Below are positions 51,420 to 60,336 of a DNA stretch of 64,000 bases, piece by piece. This DNA comes from Erwinia sp. JUb26. Lineage in GTDB: Bacteria; Pseudomonadota; Gammaproteobacteria; Enterobacterales; Enterobacteriaceae. Numbering within the stretch: position 1 is the stretch's first letter; each line of letters begins with the position of its first letter. The position numbers and the translations under genes are program-made. The stretch lies in assembly GCF_003751505.1 (NCBI RefSeq), contig NZ_RJVB01000003.1, forward strand, positions 432,712 to 496,711, given 5' to 3'. Below the pieces are notes generated by a model. It did no database searches. It was not told the DNA's origin and saw only the letters and a program-made list of their open reading frames with translations.

Positions 51420-51809
51420 CTAAAGGTCGATCACATTGCCTCGCGGCAGATTCAGCGACTTGCGCATCGCGCCAATCACCTCGCCCGGCTTGAGCAGCAG
51501 CGAGTTAATGCAGACGTTCAGAATGCGGCAGCCGTCAAAGCGCAGAGGATTATCGATGGTGATATCGGAAGCGATAATCGTCAGCTCCGAGGCGAAAATA
51601 TCCTCGCTGGTGATTTTATTCTTCAGCCCCAGCACGCCCTGCGTCTCGATTTTTATCGCAAAGCGATACTGCCTGGCCAGTTTCTCCAGCTGTTCCGCTG
51701 CCATGTAGGTGTGCGCCACGCCGGTGGCGCAGGCGGTCACCGCCACCACGTGCAGATTGCGTTCGCTGGAGAACGGCTGGATCTCTTCTCTTCCTGTGCG
51801 GATGGTCAT
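51420..51809 (-). CDS. Fructose-type PTS EIIB (system 2)
   Basis: A 129-residue EIIB with active Cys27 in VTACATGVAHTYMA and an N-terminal extension of about 18 residues. It overlaps the AraC-type gene by 4 nt, so it is translated with it. It carries phosphate to the system 2 EIIC (52659). Confidence 0.9.
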   Translation of the reverse strand: MTIRTGREEIQPFSSERNLHVVAVTACATGVAHTYMAAEQLEKLARQYRFAIKIETQGVLGLKNKITSEDIFASELTIIASDITIDNPLRFDGCRILNVCINSLLLKPGEVIGAMRKSLNLPRGNVIDL

Positions 51810-52657
51810 AAGCCTGCTCCCTTATTTTTGCGCCGGTATTCCAGCGGCGTGCAGTCGTTAATATCGCGAAATACCTTGCTGAAATAGTTGGTATCGGTGA
51901 AACCGCACTGCTCTGAAAGCTCGTTGATTTTCAGATTGGTACCGATCAGCAGCGCCTTCGATCGCGTAATACGGGCCAGTTTGAGATATTCATTAAACTT
52001 CACGTCTGACTCCCTGGAAAACAGACGCGACAGATAGCCGGGGGAAATATTAAACGTCTCGGCGACGCTTTCCCGGCTAATGTCCGTATGGTAGTGGCTG
52101 TCGATATGGCTCTTAATTTCATCCAGCAGCGTGAAGGGCCGCTGGTTAACCAGGCCATCGGTGATTTGATACAGCAGATCGTTAATCAGCGCGTAGACCA
52201 CGTGGGCAAAGGTCTCGCCGGTTGTATCCTGCGACCACGCCAGCGATTCGGCCAGATCGAGCAGCCGGTCGCGGACCGTACTGCTGGAGTTTTGCAGGTT
52301 GTACTTCTCCACTTCCTTAAACTGCGTGCCGTCCCAGTTGCTGATGCTGAAGCCCACATCCTGTTTCCAGAACACGATCGACATGCAGATCACCGGGCTT
52401 TCCCACTGCGGCGAATTCCAGCTGTTGGCGGGAATATAGGTGATAGTGCCGACCGGGCGCTCATACTTCACGATGCGATCCGCCCCTTTGGGCAACAGCA
52501 TGCTGAGCGCGCCCTTTACCGTCAGCTCAATGCGCGGCACGTGCAGGTAATAGGCCATCGCCGGTGGGTTCGCGTTGCCGTTTGCCACCAGCACGCTGTC
52601 GTTGATCGCGCCCTGGCCGCTGAATTCGCTGAGGATAGACTGAATAAACGTGCCCAT
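51806..52657 (-). CDS. AraC-family regulator embedded in PTS operon 2
   Basis: A 283-residue protein. The N-terminal cupin-like sensor region (about 1-140) is followed by a C-terminal double HTH (DISRESVAETFNISPGYLSRLFSRE and LKINELSEQCGFTDTNYFSKVFRD, ending PLEYRR). It lies between the EIIC and EIIB genes with almost no spacing and probably activates its own operon, perhaps also system 1 through the shared promoter element. Confidence 0.88.
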   Translation of the reverse strand: MGTFIQSILSEFSGQGAINDSVLVANGNANPPAMAYYLHVPRIELTVKGALSMLLPKGADRIVKYERPVGTITYIPANSWNSPQWESPVICMSIVFWKQDVGFSISNWDGTQFKEVEKYNLQNSSSTVRDRLLDLAESLAWSQDTTGETFAHVVYALINDLLYQITDGLVNQRPFTLLDEIKSHIDSHYHTDISRESVAETFNISPGYLSRLFSRESDVKFNEYLKLARITRSKALLIGTNLKINELSEQCGFTDTNYFSKVFRDINDCTPLEYRRKNKGAGL

Positions 52658-52658
52658 A

Positions 52659-53678
52659 TTATGCCCGAGGTTTGATAACGGTTTTCAGAACTTTCACCGC
52701 CACGGCGGTGGCGACGGTTCCGGCAATGACCGAAACGATATAGCCAAAATGGTTGCCGACCACCGGTAAGACGATCAGCCCGCCCCAGGGCGCGGCGTTG
52801 GTGGCACCAAACCATAACGAGAGGATGGCCGCCACCGCGCTGCCGAACATAATCGCCGGGATCACCCTGACCGGATCGGCCGCCGCGAAAGGGATCGCCC
52901 CTTCGGTAATGCCCATAAAGCCCATGATTACCGCGGGCTTCCCGGCTTCGCGCTCCACATCATTAAAAACGTCTTTAAACAGAAAGGTCGCCAGCGCCAG
53001 TCCCAGCGGCGGCGTGCAGTCGGCGGCGGCAACGGCGGCCATCAGCTGCGGATTGGTGGAGATCAGCGCTACGGCAAAGAAAAAGGCGGTTTTGTTCATC
53101 GGGCCGCCCATATCAACGGCGATCATGCAGCCCAGAACGGTGCCGAGAATGATAAACGACGTGCCCTGCATATTGCCCAGCCAGGCGCTCAGCCACTTCA
53201 TCAGCCCGGCGATCGGATCGCCAATAATGTAGTAAACCGCCATGCCGGTGAGGAAGGTGCCGAGCAGTGGGATGATAAATATCGGCAGTACCATGCGCAG
53301 AAAATTGGGGATGCGCAGCCGGGCAATCAGGCTGAGCAGCAGCCAGACCACCAGCCCGGCAATAATCCCGGAGAGCATGCCGCCTAAAAAACCGGCCCCC
53401 ATCTGGTAGGCCATCAGCCCGCCAATCGCCCCGGGAGCCAGCCCCGGCTTATCCACCATCGACCAGGCAATAAACCCGGACAGCATCGGAATAAACAGGG
53501 TCAGACCGGCGAGGCCGATTTGCGACATCGCCTTGAGAAAACCGTGGTCGGGCACGGCCGCCTTTTCGTTGAACATCACCGCCAGCGCCAGCAGCACCCC
53601 TCCGGCCACCACAAAAGGCACCATATACGACACGCCGGTCATAAAATGACGTTTGGTATTTTTTAATATTTTTATCAT
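52659..53678 (-). CDS. Fructose-type PTS EIIC (system 2)
   Basis: A 339-residue permease closely following system 1: MTGVSYMVPFVVAGGV at the start, VDMGGPMNKTAFFFA and GITEGAIPFAAAD. It is slightly shorter at both ends. It begins 22 bp after the truncated multiphosphoryl gene. The sugar is unknown; divergence from system 1 suggests a different or overlapping substrate. Confidence 0.9.
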   Translation of the reverse strand: MIKILKNTKRHFMTGVSYMVPFVVAGGVLLALAVMFNEKAAVPDHGFLKAMSQIGLAGLTLFIPMLSGFIAWSMVDKPGLAPGAIGGLMAYQMGAGFLGGMLSGIIAGLVVWLLLSLIARLRIPNFLRMVLPIFIIPLLGTFLTGMAVYYIIGDPIAGLMKWLSAWLGNMQGTSFIILGTVLGCMIAVDMGGPMNKTAFFFAVALISTNPQLMAAVAAADCTPPLGLALATFLFKDVFNDVEREAGKPAVIMGFMGITEGAIPFAAADPVRVIPAIMFGSAVAAILSLWFGATNAAPWGGLIVLPVVGNHFGYIVSVIAGTVATAVAVKVLKTVIKPRA

Positions 53679-53700
53679 GTCAGCCTCGTCGGGTGGGTGC

Positions 53701-55284
53701 TCAGCAGGCCAGCGTGCGGGATATCAGCGTATACAGCGCTTTCGGGCCTTTCGCCTGTTTAATTCGGCTGACAAATTCATCGTTCATTAGCATGCGCGCC
53801 AGGGTGGAGAAGTGTTTCATATGCGCGTTATTCTCCGCGTCTTTACTAATGGTCAGCATAAACAGCGTGTCCACCAGCACACCGCCCCAGGCAATCGGCC
53901 GCCGGAGCGTTGCCACGCTGAGGGTGGAGTGATGGATATAATCGCTTTGAGCGTGGGGGATAGCAAAACCCGAGCCGACGACGGTGGGGAACGGCACTTC
54001 CCGTGCCCAGATATCATCGCAGAGTTTATCCCGCGCGTTGGTGCGCTGCTGTAGCCACAGATTATCCACCATCATCTTGATTGCCTCGTTTTTATCGCGG
54101 GCGTCCATCCGCCATAAGATCGTCTCCACCGTCAGCAGCGGTTTTTCTATCACGCCGGTCTGGTCTTTATTTATCGCGGCGTTGATCCGCAGCCGCTGCT
54201 GCATCGCCTGCTGAACGGCCATTTCATGGCGGTAGTAGCGCAGCACGTTCTCATCAGGGTGGGTGATAAGAATGCCGGATTCAGCGTCGATGACGATTAG
54301 CTGCCCGGCATCCAGCGTCAGCGGCGCAAAGTCGACATCGGCAAGGGTTGGAATGCCCAGCGAGCGGGCCAGTATCGCCGTGTGCGAAGTTTTGCCGGTG
54401 GATGACAGCACCAGGCCCACCAGCCGGCTTCTGTCCAGCGCCAGTAAAAGGCTGGGGGTCAGATAGCTGGCGAAGACAATCGTCGGTTCAGTGAGCAGCA
54501 GCGGGCTTCTGTCCAGCGCCCGTTCACCGTAGGCCGCGCCAATTAGCTGCGTGGCGATGTCGAGCATATCCAGCGTGCGCTCCTGCAGGTAGCGACTGGA
54601 CGATTGCTCAAGCTGCTGGCAAACGTCCAGCGACACCCGGGCGATGGCCGACCAGGCATTCATCCCGTCGTTAAGATACCCGATCGTTGCCTCCTGAAAC
54701 TCACCGTCGTCGATCAGCGTGAGGTGCGCCGCAATCAGGTCGTGCTCAATACCCCGGGTCTGACTGAGCGCGTGCTGTTTTTCCCCGCGCAGCGACGCGA
54801 TCCCGGCGCGAAAGCGCGCCGTTTCGCTTTCGATACCGTCGGTATGACCGGGATTGCGATCGATAATGTCGGCGAAGGTCAGGCTCTGCATCACTCGCGG
54901 CCGGGCAATGGCGGCTCCCGGATGAATACGGGTACCCTGAATCACCTGCGGGTTCAGCTCGCGCAGACAGCGGGGCAGGTAGCCCTGGCCGGTAACCGGT
55001 TCGGGCTGCATGCTGAACGCCGGAAGGTCCGCCAGCAGCGCGTGCAGCCTTGCTGCAGCTTGCTGTTCATCCTCCCCGTCCAGGGTGATGCGGCATTCAT
55101 CGTTGAGCAGAGTGTCGCTGGCAATCAGCGAGAGGGCGCTTTTCGCATTCGCCCGCAGCCCGGTGCGGGTGTTTTCCCAGTCGATGGCGGCCTGAAAAAG
55201 GTTACACAGCCGGGCGATATAGCCAGCGGGTCGGGCATGGATCCCTTCATCAAGCTCGCATAACCAGGTGATTGAAACCGCCAT
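53701..55284 (-). CDS. Truncated multiphosphoryl protein: HPr-EI(N)-EIIA without the EI PEP-binding domain
   Basis: A 527-residue paralogue of the protein at 47743. HPr has His16 (EGIHARPAG), the EI N-domain has His301 (GKTSHTAIL), and EIIA has His444 (FAIPHAQSD). The sequences run together to about residue 365 and resume at about 381 (KPLLTVETILWRMD), so about 310 residues, the whole PEP-binding barrel with its catalytic Cys, are missing. The frame is intact and all three phospho-histidines are kept, which argues for function. AGGAG precedes the ATG. It must obtain phosphate from another protein. Confidence 0.88.
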   Translation of the reverse strand: MAVSITWLCELDEGIHARPAGYIARLCNLFQAAIDWENTRTGLRANAKSALSLIASDTLLNDECRITLDGEDEQQAAARLHALLADLPAFSMQPEPVTGQGYLPRCLRELNPQVIQGTRIHPGAAIARPRVMQSLTFADIIDRNPGHTDGIESETARFRAGIASLRGEKQHALSQTRGIEHDLIAAHLTLIDDGEFQEATIGYLNDGMNAWSAIARVSLDVCQQLEQSSSRYLQERTLDMLDIATQLIGAAYGERALDRSPLLLTEPTIVFASYLTPSLLLALDRSRLVGLVLSSTGKTSHTAILARSLGIPTLADVDFAPLTLDAGQLIVIDAESGILITHPDENVLRYYRHEMAVQQAMQQRLRINAAINKDQTGVIEKPLLTVETILWRMDARDKNEAIKMMVDNLWLQQRTNARDKLCDDIWAREVPFPTVVGSGFAIPHAQSDYIHHSTLSVATLRRPIAWGGVLVDTLFMLTISKDAENNAHMKHFSTLARMLMNDEFVSRIKQAKGPKALYTLISRTLAC

Positions 55285-55365
55285 GCCGACTCCTGAGCGT
55301 GTGTGCAGAGCAAAATTTGCAGAACAGGTTGGCTATCTTTCCCTGTTCACTACGGGGATGACATA

Positions 55366-55389
55366 GAAAAAATGTGACCTTTACTTGAA
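55366..55389 (-). promoter_or_regulatory. Promoter element shared by both PTS operons (copy 2)
   Basis: GAAAAAATGTGACCTTTACT with following TGAA, matching copy 1 at 50361. It lies 82 bp upstream of the system 2 start. Confidence 0.6.
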
Positions 55390-55411
55390 AATAGTGGACT
55401 GATTGTTATTT

Positions 55412-55427
55412 TGTGACATTTATCATA
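55412..55427. promoter_or_regulatory. Candidate CRP site (PTS system 2)
   Basis: TGTGA-CATTTA-TCATA, at the same distance from the shared element as in system 1. Confidence 0.6.
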
Positions 55428-55725
55428 TTTACGGCGGTGATAGGATTTGGGTAGTGTGTTGATTGTAGAGGGGATTGTTTTACCGCGGCGTTCTGAGTGG
55501 TTTGTGAGGATGGTCACAAAATTAAAGAAGATGAAGGGCTGCGGTGCAGGGAAGTGTTGTTGGATGCTCAATTGGTATAGCTTATGCTTCATCAGTTAAT
55601 CAGTAGCAGGCGTTGTGATAGGGACATGAATGAGTTTCCTCAAGACGTCATTGCACATGCTGGCGGGTAGCACTACCGCCTGACTGGCCCACGTGACGGC
55701 AGTACATTCTTGCTATGAGGACAAC

Positions 55726-56025
55726 ATGTTAAAAGTTATTGCCGAAGATTTTATCAAACCCGAGCATATCGAAACCGTTCTGCCTTTGTACCGCGAGTTG
55801 GTTGCCGCCACGAAAAATGAACCGTTGTGTATCGCTTATGATTTGTATATTGATGAAAAAGATCCGGGGCACTTTATCTTTATCGAAGAGTGGCCGGACC
55901 GCGCGGCGCTGGACGCACACTGCGGCACAGAGCATTTCCAGCGGCTGGTGCCGCTGATAGACCGGCATAAGCGGCAGGATGCACGATTTACTCTGATGGA
56001 TTCCGCTGTAGGTGTAAGTTATTAA
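55726..56025 (+). CDS. Antibiotic-biosynthesis-monooxygenase (ABM) domain protein
   Basis: A 99-residue dimeric-barrel protein of YgiN type: N-terminal KVIAEDFIKPEHIETVLPLYREL, then FIFIEEWPDRAALDAHCGTEHF, the strand-helix signature with the His pair. The start is fixed by GAGGACAAC. Members oxidise quinols or act on small aromatic compounds without cofactors. A single gene closed by its own terminator. Confidence 0.88.
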   Translation: MLKVIAEDFIKPEHIETVLPLYRELVAATKNEPLCIAYDLYIDEKDPGHFIFIEEWPDRAALDAHCGTEHFQRLVPLIDRHKRQDARFTLMDSAVGVSY

Positions 56026-56063
56026 TTCAGCAGTTAATTCAAGAGCGGATCGCAGATATAATA

Positions 56064-56092
56064 AAAGCCCTGACCGTTGCAGCCAGGGCTTT
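56064..56092 (+). terminator. Rho-independent terminator after the ABM gene
   Basis: AAAGCCCTG/CAGGGCTTT stem with an 11-base loop, followed by a T-rich stretch. Confidence 0.85.
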
Positions 56093-56730
56093 CATTGTAC
56101 TACAGACTTAGGATGTAACATTAGTGGACTTAATATGGATACGACTTATGGTACTGCGTTAAAATGTACGCGTTTATAACAGATAATATTGGGTGTCGAT
56201 AACAACTAAATCCCCCTCTATTTTCTTTGTAAGCTATTCAGCCATAATAAAAATGGCACTGTAAACAAGTACATCTCCCCTCGCGACATCTACTCTTTGA
56301 TGCGTGGCCTGACTTACATTGCGACACTAAAACTAATCTGACTTACACAACCCCGTCGCAAACATTAACTTTTAAAACATGGCCTTACATCGTCGCGCTA
56401 TCTTCACAAATTTGCGATTAACTATTCTCACTACGTGGCCTTGAAACCTCGCTGACGTAAAAAAATTTATCTTATCGCCAGTGATCCCATACAACAAACT
56501 TCGTGACCTTTATCGCAAATTATACCGTGCTTCACTTGCTTTCAACTTAAAACCTAACTGCTTTCAACTTAGCAGCGAACTTTCATTTAACCGCTGCTGA
56601 AATCCAATCTACGCATTTTGAAAGTACTGTCAATACTGTTTTTAATGACATGTTTTTATTTACAGCAAAAGAGGTAAGCCAGTCATGAAATCGTGTTTTT
56701 TACCGTATCTTTGGTGTTAGGTGGTGACAT
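56093..56730. other. A+T-rich non-coding region with degenerate repeats
   Basis: No coding frame of quality. A motif like CGTGGCCTT...TCGC recurs at about 56303, 56379, 56435 and 56502 in diverged form, and GCTTTCAACTTA occurs twice near 56538-56570. Confidence 0.4.
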
Positions 56731-57327
56731 TCAATTGGATGTGATCTGGCTAATAATAACTCCGCTAACAGTCTTATCTTTCAAATAGTATTTAAGGCAA
56801 TTCATCTGAGTGTAATTGCTGTCAGTCTTCTTGTCAGTGCAATACTGTATTACGCCACGGTCGGGTTTGTCAGAGAACGTCGATGAGATTTTTTCTAATG
56901 AAGCGTTGAGTAACGGAATTCCCTTAATCGACACGCTCAAATTGCCACTATAAGTTACGCAGGTTTTTGGTTGTTCAGCTTTTGAAATTGCGATAGATGT
57001 TAGATCTCCTTTTCCCATTTCATTATCAGAGATAAACCAGTAATCCTGCCCTCTGGCACTCAGACAGAGCCATGAAGCCAGATCGTCTTGATTGACCATT
57101 GTGTTAGCGATTTTAGCAATATCTTCAAGGCGGCTGAATTCCATAGAAAAACGCTTTCCGCCGACTATCACATCAGGCACTAAACCTTTACGAGTCTCGA
57201 CATCAGTGACTGAAGAGTCCTCATGATAATAATGAGAACCAAAACCTTCCATTTGTGTAGCGATAGCAACAGGAGAGGTTACTAAAATGGCCAGGAGGAG
57301 ATGTTTCATTATACTATAAAATCTCAT
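56731..57327 (-). CDS. Exported protein of unknown function
   Basis: About 198 residues with a signal peptide (MKHLLLAILVTSPVAIATQ). The mature region has four or five cysteines (SWLCLSARG, PKTCVTY, VIQYCTDKK, MNCLKYY), enough for two disulfides, and is hydrophilic. I do not recognise the family. ATG 57327 follows GGATTGAAC; ATG 57309 is an alternative closer to the signal peptide. It is A+T-rich compared with genes 5 kb away, so it may be acquired. Its neighbour is a colicin-immunity-like gene. Confidence 0.6.
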   Translation of the reverse strand: MRFYSIMKHLLLAILVTSPVAIATQMEGFGSHYYHEDSSVTDVETRKGLVPDVIVGGKRFSMEFSRLEDIAKIANTMVNQDDLASWLCLSARGQDYWFISDNEMGKGDLTSIAISKAEQPKTCVTYSGNLSVSIKGIPLLNASLEKISSTFSDKPDRGVIQYCTDKKTDSNYTQMNCLKYYLKDKTVSGVIISQITSN

Positions 57328-57773
57328 GTTCAATCCATAAGTTAACCGGAACGGCCATTGGGAAAAATCCTTTTTCGGGGTACGGTTAGGATATTATCTT
57401 TTTATATGCTTTTTATGGAAGTGATTTTTTATTTTTTTTGGTGAAAATCAAAGAGATTAGTGCACTTGTAGTGATAGCAATGCTTAAATTATTATTTGTT
57501 TAACTAATGACCGTTAAAGGAATGTATTTTATTTCAAGATCTTATATTTACCAAGAACAAAAAAGTAATAATTAGAACTGTGTTTAACAATAATTCAAGG
57601 TTAGCTTAGTGCCAAACGATCTTCACTAACAACAGTCTCGGTGATCCAGTGGGAAGAGAATCAGGCCAGTTCAAGAGGGTGTTCGTGCAATGTGGGTGGG
57701 TTTGCACCAACCTTGTCACAGTAGTCTCACTCAGATACAATCTGCTGTAAAAAAGACCCAATGAGATCATGAA
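57328..57773. other. A+T-rich intergenic region
   Basis: About 445 bp with no supportable gene, lying between the exported protein and the immunity-like gene. I looked for a bacteriocin gene and saw none. Confidence 0.5.
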
Positions 57774-58118
57774 ATGACTCTGAATTATTATCTAAGAAAA
57801 TGTCTCTGGAGTTTAACAAGTTGTGGCTATTTAGTTTACCTTATTCTAAAAGACTTACATGATGGGTTAATCTTTCCTTCATACCAACCCTATATTCCTT
57901 ATGTTGCCGCTTACTTAGTCATAAGCGCAGTCGTTTATCCTTTTTCTTTCTATGTTTCAGAAAAGCTGGCAATGATGGTAATGAAAAAAGAGACGTGGGA
58001 ATATTATTTTGCTTTCAATGGGCCATCCTGGAATTTATTCATTCTTACCCATTTTTTTTGTGTATTATTTTCTATACCACTACTTATGCTTTATCCACTT
58101 GTAAACAAAAAGCGTTAA
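57774..58118 (+). CDS. Colicin E1/Ia-type immunity-like membrane protein (orphan)
   Basis: A 114-residue protein with three or four hydrophobic helices. The N-terminus MTLNYYLRKCLW, the YLVYLILKD segment, the central AYLVISAVVYPFSFYVSEKL and the C-terminal LFILTHFFCVLFSIPLL follow the pattern of pore-forming-colicin immunity proteins (E1 immunity starts MSLRYYIKN with a YPxSKY-like centre). Such proteins sit in the inner membrane and block the cognate pore. No colicin gene is adjacent. Ribosome site weak (GAG ten bases upstream). The assignment is by eye. Confidence 0.55.
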   Translation: MTLNYYLRKCLWSLTSCGYLVYLILKDLHDGLIFPSYQPYIPYVAAYLVISAVVYPFSFYVSEKLAMMVMKKETWEYYFAFNGPSWNLFILTHFFCVLFSIPLLMLYPLVNKKR

Positions 58119-58163
58119 TCTTGCGCAGTTGCCCTAACGACCTGTACCTCATTAAAGCGAACC

Positions 58164-59528
58164 TTATTCCTCCTCACTCCGCAGCCTTATCCCAAAAATG
58201 TTCTTACCGCCCTCGTGCCGATAGTACGCACTGCCGCCGTGTAATGCGGCAATGGCGCTCACCAGCGACAGCCCCAGGCCGCTGCCGGCGGTGTGGCGCA
58301 CGTTGTCGCCGCGCCAGAAACGCTCGAAGACTTTCTCCGGTTCCGCCAGCGCCTCACCGGCGTTTGCCACCTCTATTTCGGTGACATCGCAGCGATGAAC
58401 GGCGCTGACCTTTATCGTGCCGTTGCCAGGCGCATAGCGGATGGCGTTGACCAGCAGATTGGTTATTGCCCGCTGGAACAGCATCTTATCGGCGGTCAGA
58501 TAGCCTTCGGCGTGGAGTTCAATGAGCATTTCTCTCTCTTCGGCCAGCGGCTCCAGGAAATCGATCGGGGTTTCCAGGGCATCATGCAGTAAGAAGGTTT
58601 CTTTATTGAGCCGGATATTGTGGTGCGTGGCGCGGGCCAGAAAGAGGATATTTTCCGTCAGCCGCGACAGGGCTTCCAGTTCTTCAATATTCCCTTCCAG
58701 CAGCGCCTGATATTCAGCCGTGGAACGCGGGTTGCTCAGCGCCACCTGATTCTGGCCTAACAGCACGTTGATGGGCGTACGTATCTCGTGAGCCAGATCG
58801 TCGGCAAACTGCGTCAGCCGAATAAAGTCCGTCGACAGGCGCTGGCGCATGGTATTCAGTGCCTCGCCCAGCGGCAGCAGCTCTTTCGGGATCGCCTGAA
58901 GCGGTACGGTATGGGTTAAACGGTCGCTGCCGGTTTCCGCTACGATCTGACTTAACCGGCCAATCGCGCGCAGCCCGCGCCGGATAAGCAGCGGGCTGAG
59001 GGCGGCGCACAGTAATATCGCCGCCAGCGACACCAGGATACTTTGCTGGCGATAGCGTTCCAGCATTATCGCCCGCTCCCGCGCCACGCGCGCCAGCGTA
59101 ATGACGATCGGCCCTTCCTGAGAACTGGCCTGCAGGCTCAGCGCCGAGGCTTCCGTATTATCCGCACCGATCCAGCGGTGCAGCTGCTGCTCATCGGGCG
59201 GGGTGCCGACCGGCGTGGGGGACATCTCCGGCAGCGCCACGCCGGTATGGTTAATGCTGACGTTTTGCTGATGCTGCGAACGGATACTGAGAATATCCTG
59301 GCGAATATCAACCATACGATTGAAATAGAGCGGCAGAGATTCGGGATGCGCGCCGTCTTCCAGCAGCTGCCGCAGCTGCGCGGCACGGTTGATTAGCGTC
59401 CGATCGTCGCGCCACACCAGCTCGCTGCGTAGCGCGTTGTACAGGATCACGCTGATACCGCCGCTGGCCAGCGCGACGATCAGCGTGAAGATCGCCGTCA
59501 GCCGTAGGGTGAGGGAAGGGCTATACAC
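58164..59528 (-). CDS. hprS: HprS-like sensor histidine kinase
   Basis: A 454-residue heavy-metal-type sensor: helix near 10-32, periplasmic region to about 160, second helix near 163-182, HAMP, phospho-acceptor His247 (DDLAHEIRTP), and a C-terminal ATPase with N, G1 and G2 boxes (GSGLGLSLV). GTG start at 59528 overlaps hprR by 8 nt. Divergent hiuH beyond hprR is the E. coli hprRS (yedWV)-hiuH arrangement, a reactive-oxygen/chlorine-responsive system related to CusSR. Confidence 0.85.
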   Translation of the reverse strand: MYSPSLTLRLTAIFTLIVALASGGISVILYNALRSELVWRDDRTLINRAAQLRQLLEDGAHPESLPLYFNRMVDIRQDILSIRSQHQQNVSINHTGVALPEMSPTPVGTPPDEQQLHRWIGADNTEASALSLQASSQEGPIVITLARVARERAIMLERYRQQSILVSLAAILLCAALSPLLIRRGLRAIGRLSQIVAETGSDRLTHTVPLQAIPKELLPLGEALNTMRQRLSTDFIRLTQFADDLAHEIRTPINVLLGQNQVALSNPRSTAEYQALLEGNIEELEALSRLTENILFLARATHHNIRLNKETFLLHDALETPIDFLEPLAEEREMLIELHAEGYLTADKMLFQRAITNLLVNAIRYAPGNGTIKVSAVHRCDVTEIEVANAGEALAEPEKVFERFWRGDNVRHTAGSGLGLSLVSAIAALHGGSAYYRHEGGKNIFGIRLRSEEE

Positions 59529-60201
59529 CGCCGACCTCCTGTTCAGACAGGCAGTAGCCCATGCCCCTGACCGTGGTAATCAGCTTTTGCGGAAAAGGGT
59601 CGTCAACTTTACGGCGCAGGCGACGAATTGCGACATCCACGATATTGGTTTCACTGTCGAAATTCACGCCCCAGATTTCACTGGCGAGCAGCGTGCGGGG
59701 CAGGATCTCGCCGTGACGGCTGGCCAGCAGCCACAGCAGCATGAACTCTTTGCGGGTCAGCGCCAGCGGAATACCCTCACGCGTTACCTGAAAGCGCGCC
59801 GAGTCCATCACCAGATCCGCCACGCGCAGCGTGCTGCTGTGCGGCTGATGCTGGCGAAGCTGATTTCTTACCCGCGCCAGAAGTTCAGCAAACGAGAAGG
59901 GTTTAACCAGGTAATCGTTCGCGCCCAGCTCCAGGCCTTTAACGCGATCGTCCACCGAATCCCTGGCCGTGAGGCAAATCACCGGCGTGCTGCTGGCGGT
60001 GCGCAGGGTTTTCAGAACCTGCCAGCCATCCAGGCCCGGCAGCATAATATCCAGAATCACCAGGCTGTACGGGTGCGCCAGCGCCAGATGCAGGCCGTCG
60101 CGACCGTCTGCGGCGTGATCCACAATATAGCCCGCTTCCTCAAGCCCTTTGCGCACCCAGGCGCTGGCCTTCTGGTTATCTTCAATCAGTAACAGTTTCA
60201 T
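59521..60201 (-). CDS. hprR: HprR-like response regulator
   Basis: A 226-residue OmpR-type regulator. The receiver domain has phospho-acceptor Asp51 (VILDIMLPG) and Lys in YLVKPFSF; the DNA-binding winged helix ends in TTVRGMGYCL. The start at 60201 is fixed by the family N-terminus MKLLLIEDNQ; longer upstream frames run through hiuH. It likely binds the GATGACAATATGGTCATC dyad before hiuH. Confidence 0.9.
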   Translation of the reverse strand: MKLLLIEDNQKASAWVRKGLEEAGYIVDHAADGRDGLHLALAHPYSLVILDIMLPGLDGWQVLKTLRTASSTPVICLTARDSVDDRVKGLELGANDYLVKPFSFAELLARVRNQLRQHQPHSSTLRVADLVMDSARFQVTREGIPLALTRKEFMLLWLLASRHGEILPRTLLASEIWGVNFDSETNIVDVAIRRLRRKVDDPFPQKLITTVRGMGYCLSEQEVGGV

Positions 60202-60250
60202 GGGCGCAGTGTGCCATGAAAGACAGGGTCGCCCCAGCGTTTCAGCGCCA

Positions 60251-60268
60251 GATGACAATATGGTCATC
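60251..60268. promoter_or_regulatory. HprR/CusR-type operator between hprR and hiuH
   Basis: GATGACAATATGGTCATC, an 18-bp dyad with one mismatched pair, closely like the TGACA-type CusR/HprR box (ATGACAA-N2-TTGTCAT). Confidence 0.7.
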
Positions 60269-60336
60269 TTCGTGACAGGTAACCACGACCCGCGCGCAGG
60301 TATAACGGCACGGTCACTAACAAAGGAGAATAAAAC

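Larger units (their letters stand above)
55285..55725. other. Upstream region of PTS system 2
   Basis: About 440 bp, A+T-rich, with a CRP-like site (55412) and the shared promoter element (55366). No gene seen; a short minus-strand frame inside it has no recognisable features. Confidence 0.55.
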
